In this document: positions 1 to 13,876 of the stretch, in pieces | Layout of the letters: each line of letters starts with the position of its first letter | Position numbering within the stretch: position 1 is the stretch's first letter | Assembly (NCBI GenBank): GCA_040954595.2 | Contig: CM082592.2 | Coordinates: forward strand, 6,882,001-6,946,000 | Length of the DNA: 64,000 nt | Reading direction: 5' to 3' | Source of the DNA: Balanoglossus misakiensis | Lineage: Eukaryota > Hemichordata | Made by a program: the position numbers and the translations under genes | Notes under the pieces: model-generated | Database searches by the model: none | What the model saw: the letters and a program-made list of their open reading frames with translations, nothing else | Told to the model about the DNA's origin: nothing

Positions 1-3000
1 ATGGTCGAAATGTTTGTGGTATCCACCGTTTATGTTAAATTTCCGTGTGAAGTACCATGACCCCCAGGCAAAGGCCAATTTCCATTTTAATTTACAAGCG
101 CTTCCAAAATGACGAAATTTCAGCCCCCATCTTTTCAAGCTAAGGTAACCACAACTCAAACAAACAAGATGCTTGACTGGTGGAGCGTGACGCTGTGTCA
201 TGTATACGTGTTTATGTCTATTTATGCGCATACTAGTATATGCCTTCTCTCTTCCCCCCAGTCTGGACGTCGATCGATCGACCGCCGAGGTGAACCGAAC
301 ACAACAGACAGGAACAGTTATCTCTTAGCAGGGATTTAAATTTCCTAATGAGCATGTCTCTCAGTTGTAACACGAAACCTCAGCACAGTGGTACCGTCCA
401 TGCAAAAAAAAAGTCCCATTCAACCTGTTTTTAATAGTTGATAGCTGAGGTTCCACGACTGCTTTTTGGCACAAGTGCTTTTATCGACAAAAATAAAAGT
501 ATGGATGGAAATCACTAAGTACTAAGGCTCTTACGCTGTTTGGAAATCATCAAATTTCTCATGAGCCAAGTATTCTTTTATTGGGTTTTTATACAGACAT
601 TTAACCATTAAAATGTGCATCAGCTGGCTGGCTGTACGGGCGAAGCCCCACTCCACTTTGAGTATTTGTGTTTGAGTTCATTGATACCAATGCGACTACT
701 AGACAGACCCCTATCAGTGAGCACGTCTGATGATTAATAGTTCAGGTAATTGATATTTATATTTTACACACACACAAAAATATAATCATTTTTTAGACAA
801 AATATTCCATCGCATTGTTATTCTGTTTCCACTACAGGCAGTTGGCACGTATAACAAGATAATCAATAGTTAATATCTTTCGTTGTGCAAAAAAAACATC
901 AATCATTTGGAACAGTTGCAATAAAGCATATATTGGACAGTGCAAGAGAAATGTTTTTTTCTTCCACTGTCTAGTAACACAAAATGGATGACAGCTTTTA
1001 CCATTTGACATCTACACCCCTGCAGTTTTGGCAAAAACATATTCTTTTCAATGGTATAATTGGATATACATTGGGGGGGGGGGGGAATAGGAGTGACAGC
1101 ATTTGATAGCAGAAACGTCATTGACCTGCTTGGTAAAACCCAAAGATCAAACCAAGTATATTCAATAGCTTTGACCCCCTCAGACCTAGTTCCCAGTTAA
1201 ACATGGCTAAATTTACCCCTACATGTATGGGTTCAGGCCTGAAGGTTGAATACTGCAGTTGCCATGACTACAGAAAGATCAGACCCAGCGGTGATGCGAC
1301 CAGAATTCTCGTCTGCATTTTCACATCAGTGTGTGTTTGACAAGATCATTTGCGACCGCGCTGGCACATAGCAAACTGGCAATCAATCCAAAACGGTCTC
1401 ACCGATAATGATGATGATCATCATATAGGATAGTCCACCGCGATGAGTACAAACAAGAACAGACGATGTTTCTGCGCACACAGATGGGAGATTCTACCCA
1501 GGCATATATAACGCTGGACAACTGTCTCTTGCCAAGGACTACGTGAGAGGTTGTTCAGGGACTGTGGTTGTTCCACTCAACTTCTTCAAACACAAAGTAC
1601 ATCCACTTACAAACACTGCCACAGCACAACACGTTCCCCCCTGCTACAATCAATTTCTGCCCCCATCATAATGGCCCGACTCGCCGGGGGAGGTCTAGGC
1701 GCAGGGGAACAAAAGCAGCCAATACAAATAATGCCAGAAAGTCAGGCAGAGGGGGCAAGCTGACCTCAGTGACTCGCCGACACAGGTCACCGTGACTACA
1801 GAGTGTCATTATGAAAAGTCACCAAGGCAGAAACATGAACCGGAGAGAAGGAGGTTATACTTGAAAACAAAAAGCAGTGACGCAAACATCCCTAGTTAGA
1901 ACCTCACTGTAAATCCAGCAAACAAGGCCTGTGTGAAGCATGATTTCAAGAACGTTCAATCTTCCCTCTTTCTTGACAGAACAGCTGAGACCTAAAAACC
2001 TCTGAAAAGAAGATCACATTGTTAAACAGCAAAACAGTCCCGTGTAATCTGTCACTGATAAGCCTCTCTTAGCTGCGTCATTAAGGGCCATTTCAGATCT
2101 TCCTGGCAATCCGCTGATGTCCCCCCAAAAAAGGGTCTCTTTCATTAGGTGAAGACGAAAAGGTGTTGGGATCGTCGCCGGGAAAGCAGACACAGGCTGC
2201 TTCTTGAGACGTTCTATCTCTAGCATCTACAAGACGCTGTGATCGACGACTCCACGCTTCAACAACCAACGCCTTTTGTTGACGCTTCAAACGAGAGAAT
2301 CAACGCTAAAAGCTTTCTGCCGCGAGGAAGTCTCTTCTCTCGCAACTTTCCAGGGGGGGGGGGGGGTAGGAGGGTAGTGTGTATCCTAGACTCTCTTTGT
2401 CTGTGATAAATAAATTTCATTCACTCGGCGCGATCAATTCCCTGAACGCTTTAAAATTTAATAAATTTGAGTCGCCGAGTGACCGGGGACGCGATTTCCC
2501 TGGGGTGCCCCGCTGGGTTCCAATTGAACAAATGACTACACTGTCAGTGGTTACACACACACAATGGATGGGTGTACGTTTTCCGTTTCGCTCGCTATTC
2601 AAACTTTGTGAACCGTGTTAAATATAGCACTAAACTGTCGACGGCCACCATTTTGTTGGGCATCTGCACGTCTTTAGGCAGCGTGACCTTCCCGTCATGG
2701 TGAAATTCGATGTGCCTGCAGTCCTTTTCCACAATTCCAAGCCCACAGATGAGGTCAACACAGCACCACTGTACGGTACAACGCACGAAAATGCTAAATT
2801 TAGCTGCATTTTATAGCACAATACAATTTGCCCCCAAAATGCAAACGAATGAATTATAGACACAGGCAACAAAGTGAATTTCTGAAAATAGAACGGACAC
2901 ACTACCACCATTGCCTTTTTTTCTCCATAAGAGGGAACATAAAATATAGCAGGGTACTTGGTTTAACTCACGTGCATACCAGCACTTTTGTCCCTATGTT

Positions 3001-4671
3001 GCTGTAATGAAAAGTGTGCGTTTGTCAACTTTGTGGAACCGAAGTGTAGGTTTTGGTGGCCAGGCCTGTGATGATAGTTATCTGCAGATTGCTAGCTGAT
3101 CAGTTGTTCTTTCCCTGGTTCTATGACTATAACCGTTACAGCACCCCCCCCCCCCCCCCAGAAAAAAGGCATGCCGAGTCCTGCACCAGTCTCAGTTTCG
3201 ACCATACCCGCTTTATGCAAATCAATCAACACATACCAGGGTAACATGCCTTCCTATGTAGAAGCCAGTGTACCATGCAAAAATTTCTTTTATCATAAAT
3301 TATTTGTGAAAATTGTCGGATCAATTGTCACCTCCTCCTAGTAACTTCTGAAATTAGCAAATGGTATCAAAACCACAGAATCTTATAAATATTGATAGCT
3401 AGGCCTTGAGCAAGATTACTGGAAACATCTTTCTAGAATTTCACACTCCACAGGTAGGTGACACCCAATTTGCATATAGAGCGTTTAAACCAATTGGGCT
3501 GCAGCCACCTGTAAAAAGTACCCCTAGTCTTCTGAAAATAAAGGTTGGCTGGGTAGAAAATGAAGACACTGTTGAAATTTAGCCACTTCCTGAACAAAAT
3601 TGCGACCAAAAACATGCAGATTACAAGACAGGCGAAAACAAAAGCTGGTCACCACGACGATGAAAAAAAACAACATATCAACATAGCTGTCTGTCTAGGT
3701 ACGCAGGTGTGGCTGGGATTGGTATCCACGTTGCCGAGGTGATCATCCTCATGGCAACAACAGCTAACACGCCGTGACAACATAAATCTGTGGAAAATTT
3801 CAGCAAAATACCCGCTTCCACAAAGGCTCGGTAATGTCCGACTAAAAATTTCGGGGTCACCTGAGTACAAGCAGTGATGAAAACCCCAAATGTGGTAACG
3901 ACCAGCGTCTGATGCTGATTGCTCGTAGGTGAACAAAGAAGACAGTCCCCCAAAATATTCTTGACACCTGGAAATCTCATAAGTGATAATTCTTTCTCCT
4001 CACAAGAAAAATCTACAACGATGACGAGCGAGGTAACCTCCCCAGTCACCGCAGCCTGCCGAAGCCTAGCGTCATACTCCGACGCTGGAGATCTGAAAAG
4101 TGCTCAAAACCTCATCCATTTAAGGAAACTCTTCACATGTTTACTCCTGGGCCCAAGCTCTGTTTCTGTTTCTATTCATATGGTTTAGCTGGGCAATAGA
4201 CCATTTCATTAATACAGTGTTCTCCAGGGGGTCTTTTGCCGTCAGGGGGCCGCACCCTCCATGCATAATGCAACGCTCTCCTTTCCCCCCTGTGAACTGC
4301 TCTCGGACCTAATTTACATTTAAATAGACAACTTTGTTAGTGTAAAAGCTGAGGCAGCCACATCCTCTCTGCCTAGCAGTTTTTATCAACAAAGCTAGTG
4401 GCCGTTTTTTTTTTCCTTCTGTTATTTTTTCCCAAACTCGAAAGTAAATTAGTGAGAAGTAATGACGGAGCCAAAGACACCGGTTCACACGATTGGCTCT
4501 GGGGCTGGATTAGCTCTAAGCCCTGATTATTTGCCCTCTTCAAACAAACACACACTGCGTTAATGGGGGGAACCCGTGGTTGCATCTCAAACACTTTCAG
4601 TGAGGTGTTGGCGAGTTCACTAAAAACAGCTCTATATTCAGGTCAACCGTAGCTGCCACAGAACATCTGGT

Positions 4672-4691
4672 ATTTGCATACACATTTGCAT
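4672..4691. promoter_or_regulatory. Two POU octamers in tandem
   Basis: ATTTGCAT occurs at 4672-4679 and again at 4684-4691, with 12-bp centre spacing (about one helical turn). The octamer is the canonical POU-domain site. Binding is inferred. Confidence 0.35.
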
Positions 4692-6558
4692 ACACTGCTC
4701 GTTACGGCCATGTGCCTTTTTTATCGTTTTAAAAATAGATCTTGAAATTATTCCTTCCATTGCACAAACTGTTATGCTGTCACCATGTCAGGTATATATT
4801 TTTTTTGAGGGGGGGGGGGGGCAAAAACTCACCTGGCAGTGGGCCTGTACAGTGCACATTTCAACGTAAACATTTCAAATTCTAGATGAATGTTTTCATA
4901 GTTTTACTTCCCTGTAGTGATAGCGTGTGCGATTTTTAAGTAAGAAAAAAAACTATCCAGACATAAACACCAGTAACACAAACACAGTAAAAACAGATGC
5001 AACACAGGACTCAACCATAATAAAATCCAATGTTTCTAATGCGTCCCGTGCGATCGGCGTGTTTGGATTTTTTCCCCCGTCCCCATCCATGCCGGGGAAA
5101 TAAACAGAGTATAATAATCTGGGTTCATCTGGCGGGGGTTAATTCCATCCTTGTTGACTGGTGTCCACTTAGGAACAGGAGAGGAGCTATAGATTTCAGA
5201 CAATGTTATTGCACCTGCCGCAAAAGCCAGTCTTCAAGTGGGCCGTTCTCAACAAGGCATGGCCGGCAAAGCATGTCGCACCGCTGACCAGCGGCCCGTA
5301 ACCCAGTGGCCCTCGCACACAACAAAAAAAAAGCCGGGGGTTTTTGTGTGTCGCCTGTTTTTGAAAGGGCCTCTCTTTTTCTAAAATAACAGGACCTCGA
5401 GCGTACCTAGCTTTACAGTTCACTGCGGTTCTATGGCGGTCCAGTGAACGGTCGCTGCACAAGCTGCTTAACACAGCAAACACGACACTTTGCGGAGAGA
5501 ATGCCATGCAGGACTAGCTGTGCGTGCTGACCTGTCGTAACCGCGTGTTTTGTGACCGGCCACGTTTTGCTACTAATCCTTTAAAACCCCCTAATTTTCC
5601 TCCATGCTCATTGTGCGAACCTCCTGCTACGAATCGTACATCAAATCCGGGGTGAGCGTGACTCTTCCTTCTTGACTCGAGATCAGAGAGAGAGTAAAAA
5701 AAAATCGCGCTCGAAAAAATCCCCTCTTCGGAGAGTCCGCTCTGCCCACAAAAAAATTACTCAGCATAACAAACTACTGCCTCCATTGAGTATCAAGTAG
5801 CAGGAGAATTTCTGCCGGCTACAACTCCCTAGCTTGATTTAGGGCCTGCCTAATTCCCTTTCATAGCTAGCTAAAACTGATTAATAGCCACTAGGTTAGA
5901 TAGTTCCCCTAGGGAGCAACTAGGCTGCATGTTAGGCTGATTACGGCAACCTTTCAATATTAACAATTTCCTTGGGCAAAACCTCTGGGATACACTGTGT
6001 TTATTTGCGTATACAGTGTCTCACTCCCGGCTTAATTCCCCTCTCTTTTCAGATCAGCCTCGGCTTTCCGCTGAGAGAAGCATCCGTAATTAGAGCAATG
6101 TTTGTGTCCCCTTTTTTCTCTCTCTCTCTCTCGAGCTCCGCAGCCAACGTTGTGTCAGCTTATAGAGACATATAATTGGCTGCTACCTTTGCATTGTTAC
6201 GGCTACCTATTAAAACACGCTAACAATGAAAACGCAGTTATATACACTGTCAAGATAGACGTGGACACAAAGGATGGAAACCAAGAGTCTATTTGGAGAA
6301 GCCGTCACTTCATACAGGGCCGAGATGCTGTTTGTTGTGGGACACTCGGGCCTATTACTTAACTAGCGGGGACATGGCTTTCATAGTAGACCAACCTTTA
6401 CTTCGCAGCTAAAGTTTAATCATGTAGAAAAACACGACATGGCTGTGTAAAAGCCAAATTCCAGCCATTCCCGGGATCTGCTCGTTCACACTACCAAAAT
6501 TGGTCTGCATGTTCAAAACCTTGTCACTATTCGACTACTAACAAGTATGGCCCCCTTG

Positions 6559-6593
6559 CACACACACACATACACACATACATACACACACAC
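6559..6593. repeat. CA/CATA microsatellite
   Basis: CACACACACA interspersed with TACACACATA. A simple repeat about 500 bp below the microexon. Confidence 0.85.
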
Positions 6594-7095
6594 GTAATTT
6601 GCGACCTTGAGCGCCAGAACATAGCATCACCCCTGTGTGCGTCTCTCATACTACAGTTCCCAGCACAGCGTAAACACACAGCGCTGCGGTGGAAAATGTG
6701 TGAAATTTGGAAGGGAGGTCTCGCTTTCGGGTCTGGCCCCCCGTTTGTTCTGGAAACCGGGCGGGGGGGACTAAACGAGGGGCACAGCGAGGGGACACAG
6801 CTGTTACGGTTCTGCTGGGAGGTTAGGTGGTGGGAGATTTCAGTCTCGGATAGAACCGATGACATCCTCATACAACTGCTTTACAGGAAACCACCGCTAC
6901 AAAGACTACACCACTGCAGCCTGCCACACACGCACAATCCCTCCCCAAAAACTGGCCCCCGTTTTGCACATTTCCACGAGCTGGATAGGGACGGCGATGT
7001 CGCGAATATTGGCGGGCATAATTAACGCGTTTCACTACGCACACTGGACAATGAGCGGCACAGACAATAAAAACAATAGAAAGGGTTGAACTCAC

Positions 7096-7122
7096 CCGGT
7101 CCTCTTCACTCTCGCTGTCACA
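7096..7122 (-). CDS. AUTS2: AUTS2-family 27-bp microexon encoding CDSESEEDR
   Basis: Only nine codons long, this exon is bounded by a clear acceptor (ATTGTATTTTTCAG) and donor (CGG then GTGAGTTC), in phase 0. The peptide CDSESEEDR matches the CDS-x-SD acidic patch that follows GYF in vertebrate AUTS2 and GYS-like sequence in FBRSL1, where it is also set off in a short exon. Its position downstream of the SSSRERLSD exon agrees with family order. No following exon was recognised between it and position 1. Evidence is strong for splice sites and motif order together, but the peptide is too short to be decisive alone. A transcript read would settle it. Confidence 0.68.
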
Positions 7123-8337
7123 CTGAAAAATACAATGAGAGAACGCAGCCGATTAATATTCATGAGCAGGCACAGCATGATGGGAATGGTAATTTAAATC
7201 TAGCTGTTGGCTATAATAATTCAAGCTGATAGCTGCTATAATACAAATTGTCTACACATCCCATGATGGGCACCACCACTGCGGCAGAGGGGAGGATGGC
7301 TCAAAGCACGGGTGACGCATGCAACCGCCAACACTCGGCCAAAACATCTGCCGCAGTGCGGGAGTGAATTAAAAATAATAACACCATAAATTAATTCAGG
7401 AGAACGCCACCGATAGAAGAAAAATAAAATCGCACAATATGCAACGTACAAAGAAACCTCCCTCTGAGAGAGTTTCGGATTCGTATCGATATTTCATTTG
7501 CCCTGACAGTTTGAGTAATGTTTGTGATAATATCACGACTTGTAACCTTGTCACAGGCACGTTGCCAAAACGCATCCTTCAAAAAAGCGCAAGTAAAACA
7601 TTAAAATGTGGACTGAAGGCCTCTATTAAATTACCCTGCATGTCCCTGCATATCTGTGAATTAAAATTAAATATATAAAACCTTCTCATTTTCTCTGCAT
7701 ACATCTATGCATTAAATGACAGGGGTCGGCACACACAAACGTTATTTTCCTCTCCAGTGTAAACAAATGATATTTTCAAGTCTAGTGAGCGAGTGACCAC
7801 ATTAAAGGGACACCAGTTGTCACTTTTGTTGATTATTATTTTACTATTTTGGCCCCAGAGACCAGTTTCTCGTTTCACTGGATAAAACATGTTTTAATAA
7901 ATACCAAGCAGTTGTCACCCAAGTATGTATTCATGTAAAGCGCAATGTTATTATTGACGTTTGAGTTTTGGTCCACACTAAAAATCAGCTGTTGACAACA
8001 CTGCCACTTATACATATATAGCAAAGGCTATGGCAACAAGCTGACTAATTGCACATGTTATGAACATGTTGTAGGAAGTAGAACAAGAAACTGTAGAGGA
8101 TACTCAGACTAAAAATACTGAAAATTTTATAAAAAGCTGGCGCTACTGTTTTTATTTAATACGCCGTACACAAACAGCTTTGCATGTATGATAGCCACCT
8201 GCTACAACTTGTATTTTAAGACCTAAAATAACCAAAGCTAATGTTTTCTGTGCAAATAACCAAAGAATGCCAGTTGGGGGAAGTGACACACAATTAACGC
8301 ATGCAGATGTCTGTGTGCATGCTTGCTCTTTCTCTCT

Positions 8338-8355
8338 CCCCCCCCCCCCCCCCCT
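8338..8355. repeat. 18-base C homopolymer
   Basis: It follows a CTCTCTCT tract. Only a simple repeat. Confidence 0.95.
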
Positions 8356-9492
8356 CTGCCCCAATAAAAATAACGATAAGACAGGTAGGCAAAAAATCAA
8401 AGAATTTTGTTAACAAGTTCAAGTCAGTTGACAAACCCCCAATCTGATTATTAAAAATCAGATGTAGGGAACGGCGACGTGGTTTTTTATGCTGTCGCCT
8501 CACACTACATCTGACCAACCCCTAACACCCCCAGGTTCTATATTTGAGTCAACTTACTCCTTCGAAAACAATGGGACAGTACACCAAACAGTGCACTGAC
8601 AGGGGTGAGCACCGGCCAACCTGTCTCACTAATAGACACACATCAAAAACACAGAGATATTCAATGTGGCACCTTTATAAAAGCCGGGACTGTAGAATCT
8701 ATCTATGCACTGACTCAGATGACAGGCTGATAACCATCTCCGATGCTCGATGTCAGTTAATCAGCCTCTCAAAATGTAAAACCAACAGAGTCCACACACA
8801 CTGACACAAGAGTTCAACCCAGATTTTAATCGTCCGGGGCTGCGGCTCGCCTCCACCCCGATAAATTATCATCAGAGGTGACAGGCATTTTTGTCTGAAT
8901 AGATTAATGTCATTAGCTTCTCCGGGGGTCACCCGTCCTGACATCTTTGATATTCACGCACAAGTCAATTTTTCTGACAGGCATACTAATCTAAGTCTCT
9001 CTGCAAGTTTCAGCACAGACGGCTTTGTGTGTACAAGACTCCTTTCTGCCCGGTGATAATCATTCTTCATAACTCAGACGGAGATTTTCGCTAATCTCTT
9101 CTTAAATCCTAAATCAGTATTCCTGCCTTGCATTTGTCATACCTTCTGCACATGAGCTGCTCATATTTTCACTTCCGCAACGACACAACTGTATGAATTG
9201 CTACAATTTCCTGTCGCTACCAGTTTTATAATGTCAATGTCTTTAGGAGAGGGATTATCATTCTCTAATGGTGTCACATATCCGGACTGGCCAAGTGATG
9301 CACATTCTGTATCCGAGAAAAAGTGTACCTCGTTGCAGTACTTCTTGCAGGTGATAGAATGCAGTGTACACCATGCTGAGTGCCATTTCAGCTTAGGATA
9401 CATCATGAGTTTGATAGTTGTGGTATATTGGTATATAGTGTGGTAGAGGGTAGGGGGAGGGGGGTATAGTAGCAGAACATGGTATCTTTGAC

Positions 9493-9744
9493 TACCCTGG
9501 ATGTGATAACTGCAGCACAGGGTACCCTGGATGTGCTAACTGCAGTATCAAGTACCCTGGATGTGCTAACTGCAACATCAAGTACCCTGGATGTGGAAAA
9601 TGCAGTAATGGGTACCCTGGATGTGCTAACTGCAGCACAGGGTACCCTGGATGTGCTAACTGCAGCACAGAGTACCCTGGATGTGCTAACTGCAGCACAG
9701 GGTACCCTGGATGTGCTAACTGCAGCACAGGGTACCCTGGATTT
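9493..9744. repeat. 30-bp minisatellite, eight full units plus a partial
   Basis: The unit is TACCCTGGATGTGCTAACTG followed by CAGCACAGGG, repeated every 30 bp from 9493. Units 2-4 carry more substitutions, while units 5-8 are nearly identical, suggesting recent expansion of the right half. Because the period is a multiple of three, both strands stay open: the plus strand reads TLDVLTAAQG repeats and the minus strand HPGYPVLQLA repeats. No flanking coding signal supports translation. A purine-rich tract follows (9760-9840). Confidence 0.9.
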
Positions 9745-10239
9745 TAAAGAGATACAATAGTTTTAATGATGGGGAGGAGAAACAAGTGTAGGATGGGAGG
9801 CAGCAGGGAGGCGAGAGGAAAGGGGAGGGGAGATTATAAATCATGTACGTTTGGGGACTAAAAAGATTGCTTGAAAATGAACTGAATGAATCAAGGAGAG
9901 GGAAATTGAAAATGGCCCACCTTGCTTTTGTTTCATTTCCCAAGAGTAACTTCAGTGTATACTGTGGTCAATCAAAACCTCATCATGGTATATAATGCAA
10001 GTATCAAAATATTGTTTGCTTTCCTAGGTTGTCATCATAATAACAAACCCCAACATTGGAATCGTTCATTGAAAACGAAACATCCTGTAACAGTCCCTGA
10101 AGACCTGACAGAAATGGATTACCTCACTCCTTAGTTATCACGTTAAATCAATTCTCAAGAAATAGAAAAAAAAAATCCCGACAGACACGAGACTAAAGCA
10201 ATTGGCCCTGGAAGGGCCGCCATCTACAGCCCTGCGTCT

Positions 10240-11000
10240 GCTCGTCTCAATCTCCTCGGCGTTGATTTTTTTTTTTTGCGGAGTGGCTGAGCGTAATTAA
10301 GGTTTGGGGACCTCCAGAGCTGCAAAACGCAGCAATCTCCATCAGAGTCATCTCGCCAGCTACCCTACCATTTAGCAAGGTCTTCTGGTGAGCTAATTGG
10401 ATTGTAACTTGTACCATTTTCTAACGACCCGTTTTAAGGTCATTAGGCAGTCGGATTGCCTCTCTGATTACTTTGCCATTAAGGGGATTTGTATTGCAAT
10501 CAGGACAATAACAAGCCGACTTAAAAAGCTATCAACGAACCTATCAACCCTTACTACCACACTAAACCTTAATACACTCAATTACAGTAAAAACATTGAA
10601 CACATAAAACCATCTCTTCATCCTGTCGCCAGGGCGACGGGCATCCCCATGGCAACCGCCCATTTCTCTGGGGCATCTTCGGGATATCATGTAATTATCT
10701 TAAGGTGGAATGATCAGTAATATCCAAAACTCGGGCTCCGATAATTGATTCTCGTTACCTGCCTTGATCGCGGCGATTTGCCTGGCCCTGGCATATCTCT
10801 ACCCGGTCTTATTTAGAGTGTGAATTTAACCGTGAATATAATGGTGTTTTTTTTAAGGCGTTTCACACAAGGATCTTCCCGTGGCACCTGCCTCGCTTTT
10901 AATACTCAGGCCAATAAGCTGACATCGGCAAATTACTTCTGACAACACCTTTTCCTAATTTTGTCAGCGCACACAACACGGCCCTAATGGCTGATCAAAG
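10240..11000. promoter_or_regulatory. Candidate intronic regulatory segment with X-box motifs
   Basis: It contains GTCGCCAGGGCGAC (10625-10638), a near-palindromic RFX-type site, and CCATGGCAACCGCCCAT (10647-10663) 8 bp further on. Several TAATTA/TAATTG homeodomain cores (10296, 10693, 10741) lie around them. The segment is almost free of simple repeats, unlike its flanks. Such density is typical of conserved non-coding elements near developmental regulators, but this is an inference. Confidence 0.3.
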
Positions 11001-13876
11001 TCAAACTAGCTCGCACAATGCCTGTCATACAATTCCGACATTGGTCTCCCGTGAAATATTTCATGGGTGGCTGCGTGTGTGTATGAGCGCTGAAACGCTT
11101 TTCTTATCACTCATCATTACAAAAGATCCTGAAAGAACTCGCCGAAAATCAAAATTTGAGCACCCGCAGAGACAAATAAAAGCCAGATTTTTTTTTAGAT
11201 ATGACATTTTATCAACAGAAAACGTCACTGAGCTGTATTTTCCAGTTCAATTTTACACAGTGTCGATTTTCAGCTAACACACGGATGAATATTATCCTAC
11301 GTCAGAACTTGAACTGTCTGTTCGTATTGCCGTATGAATTCATACGACGCTCATCATTCCCGAAGCCCCGGACAGTAATGGACCAGACTAACAAACAGTC
11401 GCCGGGAGAAAAAAAGCTGCAGACTTGAAACACCTAGGGAACGCTGCAAAATTTGATGAAAATGCAAAAGATCAAATGCCGACGATAAATCATGGGTACA
11501 AATGCATTTTGGAAATATTAATATGCCTGTTGCTGCCACACATGGGGGCTGATCGCACAACCTGATTTTAACGCTACATGCAAAAAAAAAATCAAAATGA
11601 ATGCTGCCGCATATATCAAAAGTTTATCGAACACAAAAGATGAGAAATATCCCGGCATTACGGATGCAGGTAGTGATAATAAGACGAGTATGATTGATCG
11701 CTTCGATATCGGTGACTCAGAAGTCAGTGCTATTATGGAGGCAATCTGAGACACACACGACGCGATCGCTGTGCGCGAAAAACTGCAATATCTGCCGTTT
11801 GATGCAGACTGCTTCAGAAGTCACATCAACCAAGCCTCTCAACTTCCATAAATCCTTACAGCCTAAAACAGTATTAAAACGTTAAAAAAGACCATTTTTA
11901 ACTGACAGCTATACTCACATTTTCAATTCTGAGAAAGAAGTATACTAAATATTCCTTTAATAGCAAGAGAATTTGGACGTTGTCATATTTGTATATTTTA
12001 CATTACAAAAATATCTTTCTGATTCCGTAGAGTATAAAGATGAGCATACTTTTCGAAAACATTCCAGTTTTTTCAAATCACAACCAAAAGCTGGGTCAAT
12101 AAAATAAGCATTCGCATCAGATGTTTCCATAAAAAAACACAGATTACGGTATTTATATTGCACCATAAAAATAATAGGGGCCAGTGTTTTCCGAAAGTAT
12201 CAATCACATAAATGTACTTGTCAATCTTACTTCCCCTGGAAAATCTGTATATTTTATGACTGATCAACAAACGTACTGTGTACATACTAAACACAGTCCA
12301 CTGCAGAAAGTGCATCAGAAACAGCAGACTTGTTTACACTGCCTGGTAGCAGATTTGATTCGGGGGAAATTCATTTTGACAACAAATATTTCCCTGGTTT
12401 GTAGCAATAGACCAACACGCCCTGGAAAAGTTCTGTAAGTGCTATCTGAGAGATCAATGTCTTTTGAAAGTCAGCGCTATCGAATAGCCAGTTGAAAACT
12501 TCACACAGTTCTACAGCTCTGTAAGTATCAGGGCGAAGTATACTCCACATTTTTGAGCCCATCTCGAATCAAACCACTGTTTTGATGACACATTTAACAG
12601 GATTCAAACAAGATTACAATGTGCGTATCATCCAACATTGTCTTAATTATTCATGAATGCACAGATGGATATCAAAATTTCTCGAGGCGGTCAGCGAGCT
12701 CATTTTTCCCACTTTCAGCAATTACTTTGCTAATTCAACATGGCTGTCCAGCGAACCACAGTGCTGATAAATTTATTCCAAACTCTTCACTGGCAACTCT
12801 CACAGGTATTTTTATAAAGATGCACTTGAGGCTATTACCTTTCATTTTCACTTCAGGGCCACGATACGGGTTGCTCCCCGCGCAAAGTGAAACGCATCTC
12901 CTTATTGGCCGAAAACAAGCACTACAACCCCTATCAGCTGCTGCTGGTCGAATCACATCAAATGTCACAGAAAACCACTGAAATGCACAATTGAAGTCAG
13001 GTGGCTGTGGACTATATAAGCAGCCAATGATGTAAGCAGGGAAAAAGTGATATTTGCTTTGAAAATGCGTTTTTCATCAAAATCATCATGAAGAACGTAT
13101 TTAGCTATACCAATAATGGCTTTGCTGCTTTGTCAAACCAGTGGATTCCAAAACAGTCAAAAATCTGACTGAGGTTCTCAAAGTAAACTCACAAATAAAC
13201 CTACTGCTGGCAAATGTAAAGTAAATTTGAAGTTTCTTATTTCAACTACAAATTTTACATTTTTACAATCTCTGATATACATGTTCAGATGTCCTAAACA
13301 CAAGTTCACGACTGCGGCCAGATAAGATCTCCCGAGAGGCATATACATATGTACGCATGGCCCCCACGAAAACACAGGTCCAGCAAAAAAGCAACACACA
13401 CTTGCACTGCAAATAAAAATCCATTTTGCGTTTTAAGTCGCATCCCACGGGTGACTGAGCCCACCCATCTGCTACAGAAGCTCGGTCGGTGCTGCAAAGG
13501 GCAGGAGTCCGTTCCGCCAACAACACTCCGCACGGCATCAATTTTGACTATAATCACACGACATAATTTCATTTTCATCCACTATTCAAGCAGATGCACA
13601 CACTAGAGATGCTGCAGCCAAATCAAATTTGTGTACACACACACGCAAGAGAATGCGAACACATCACGAGTGCAAATATCCTAAATATTGCACTCGGAGA
13701 TGAAGAACCAGTACAAGATATTTAACTTTACTGCTCTGTACCGGAAAAATAAACATTTTAAAATCAGATTATGATTGTCATACTTGATTAAGGCCAAACT
13801 GAAACGTTCTATCTATCTAAGTATTATTTTACATTTTTGCTAATTTTCTTTAAATCAGATGATAAAATGTTATACA

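Larger units (their letters stand above)
1..7095. other. Non-coding sequence downstream of the microexon, presumably the next intron
   Basis: No exon with family similarity was found. The region carries G runs at 1073-1085, 2353-2366 and 4809-4821, a C run at 3144-3159, a CA repeat at 6.56 kb and two tandem POU octamers at 4672-4691. A perfect donor (CAG then GTGAGTTT, minus strand) sits at 4830, but the upstream sequence gives no phase-0 exon resembling the family. The rest appears to be ordinary non-coding DNA. Confidence 0.45.

Noticed and set aside
11901-11935. Acceptor and donor pair enclosing 10 bp (minus strand)
   Set aside because: The length would break the reading frame between phase-0 exons, and no alternative acceptor gives an open phase-0 exon.
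13178-13215. Good acceptor and GTGAGT donor enclosing 14 bp (minus strand)
   Set aside because: The length is not a multiple of three and no peptide similarity is possible. Likely a decoy pair.
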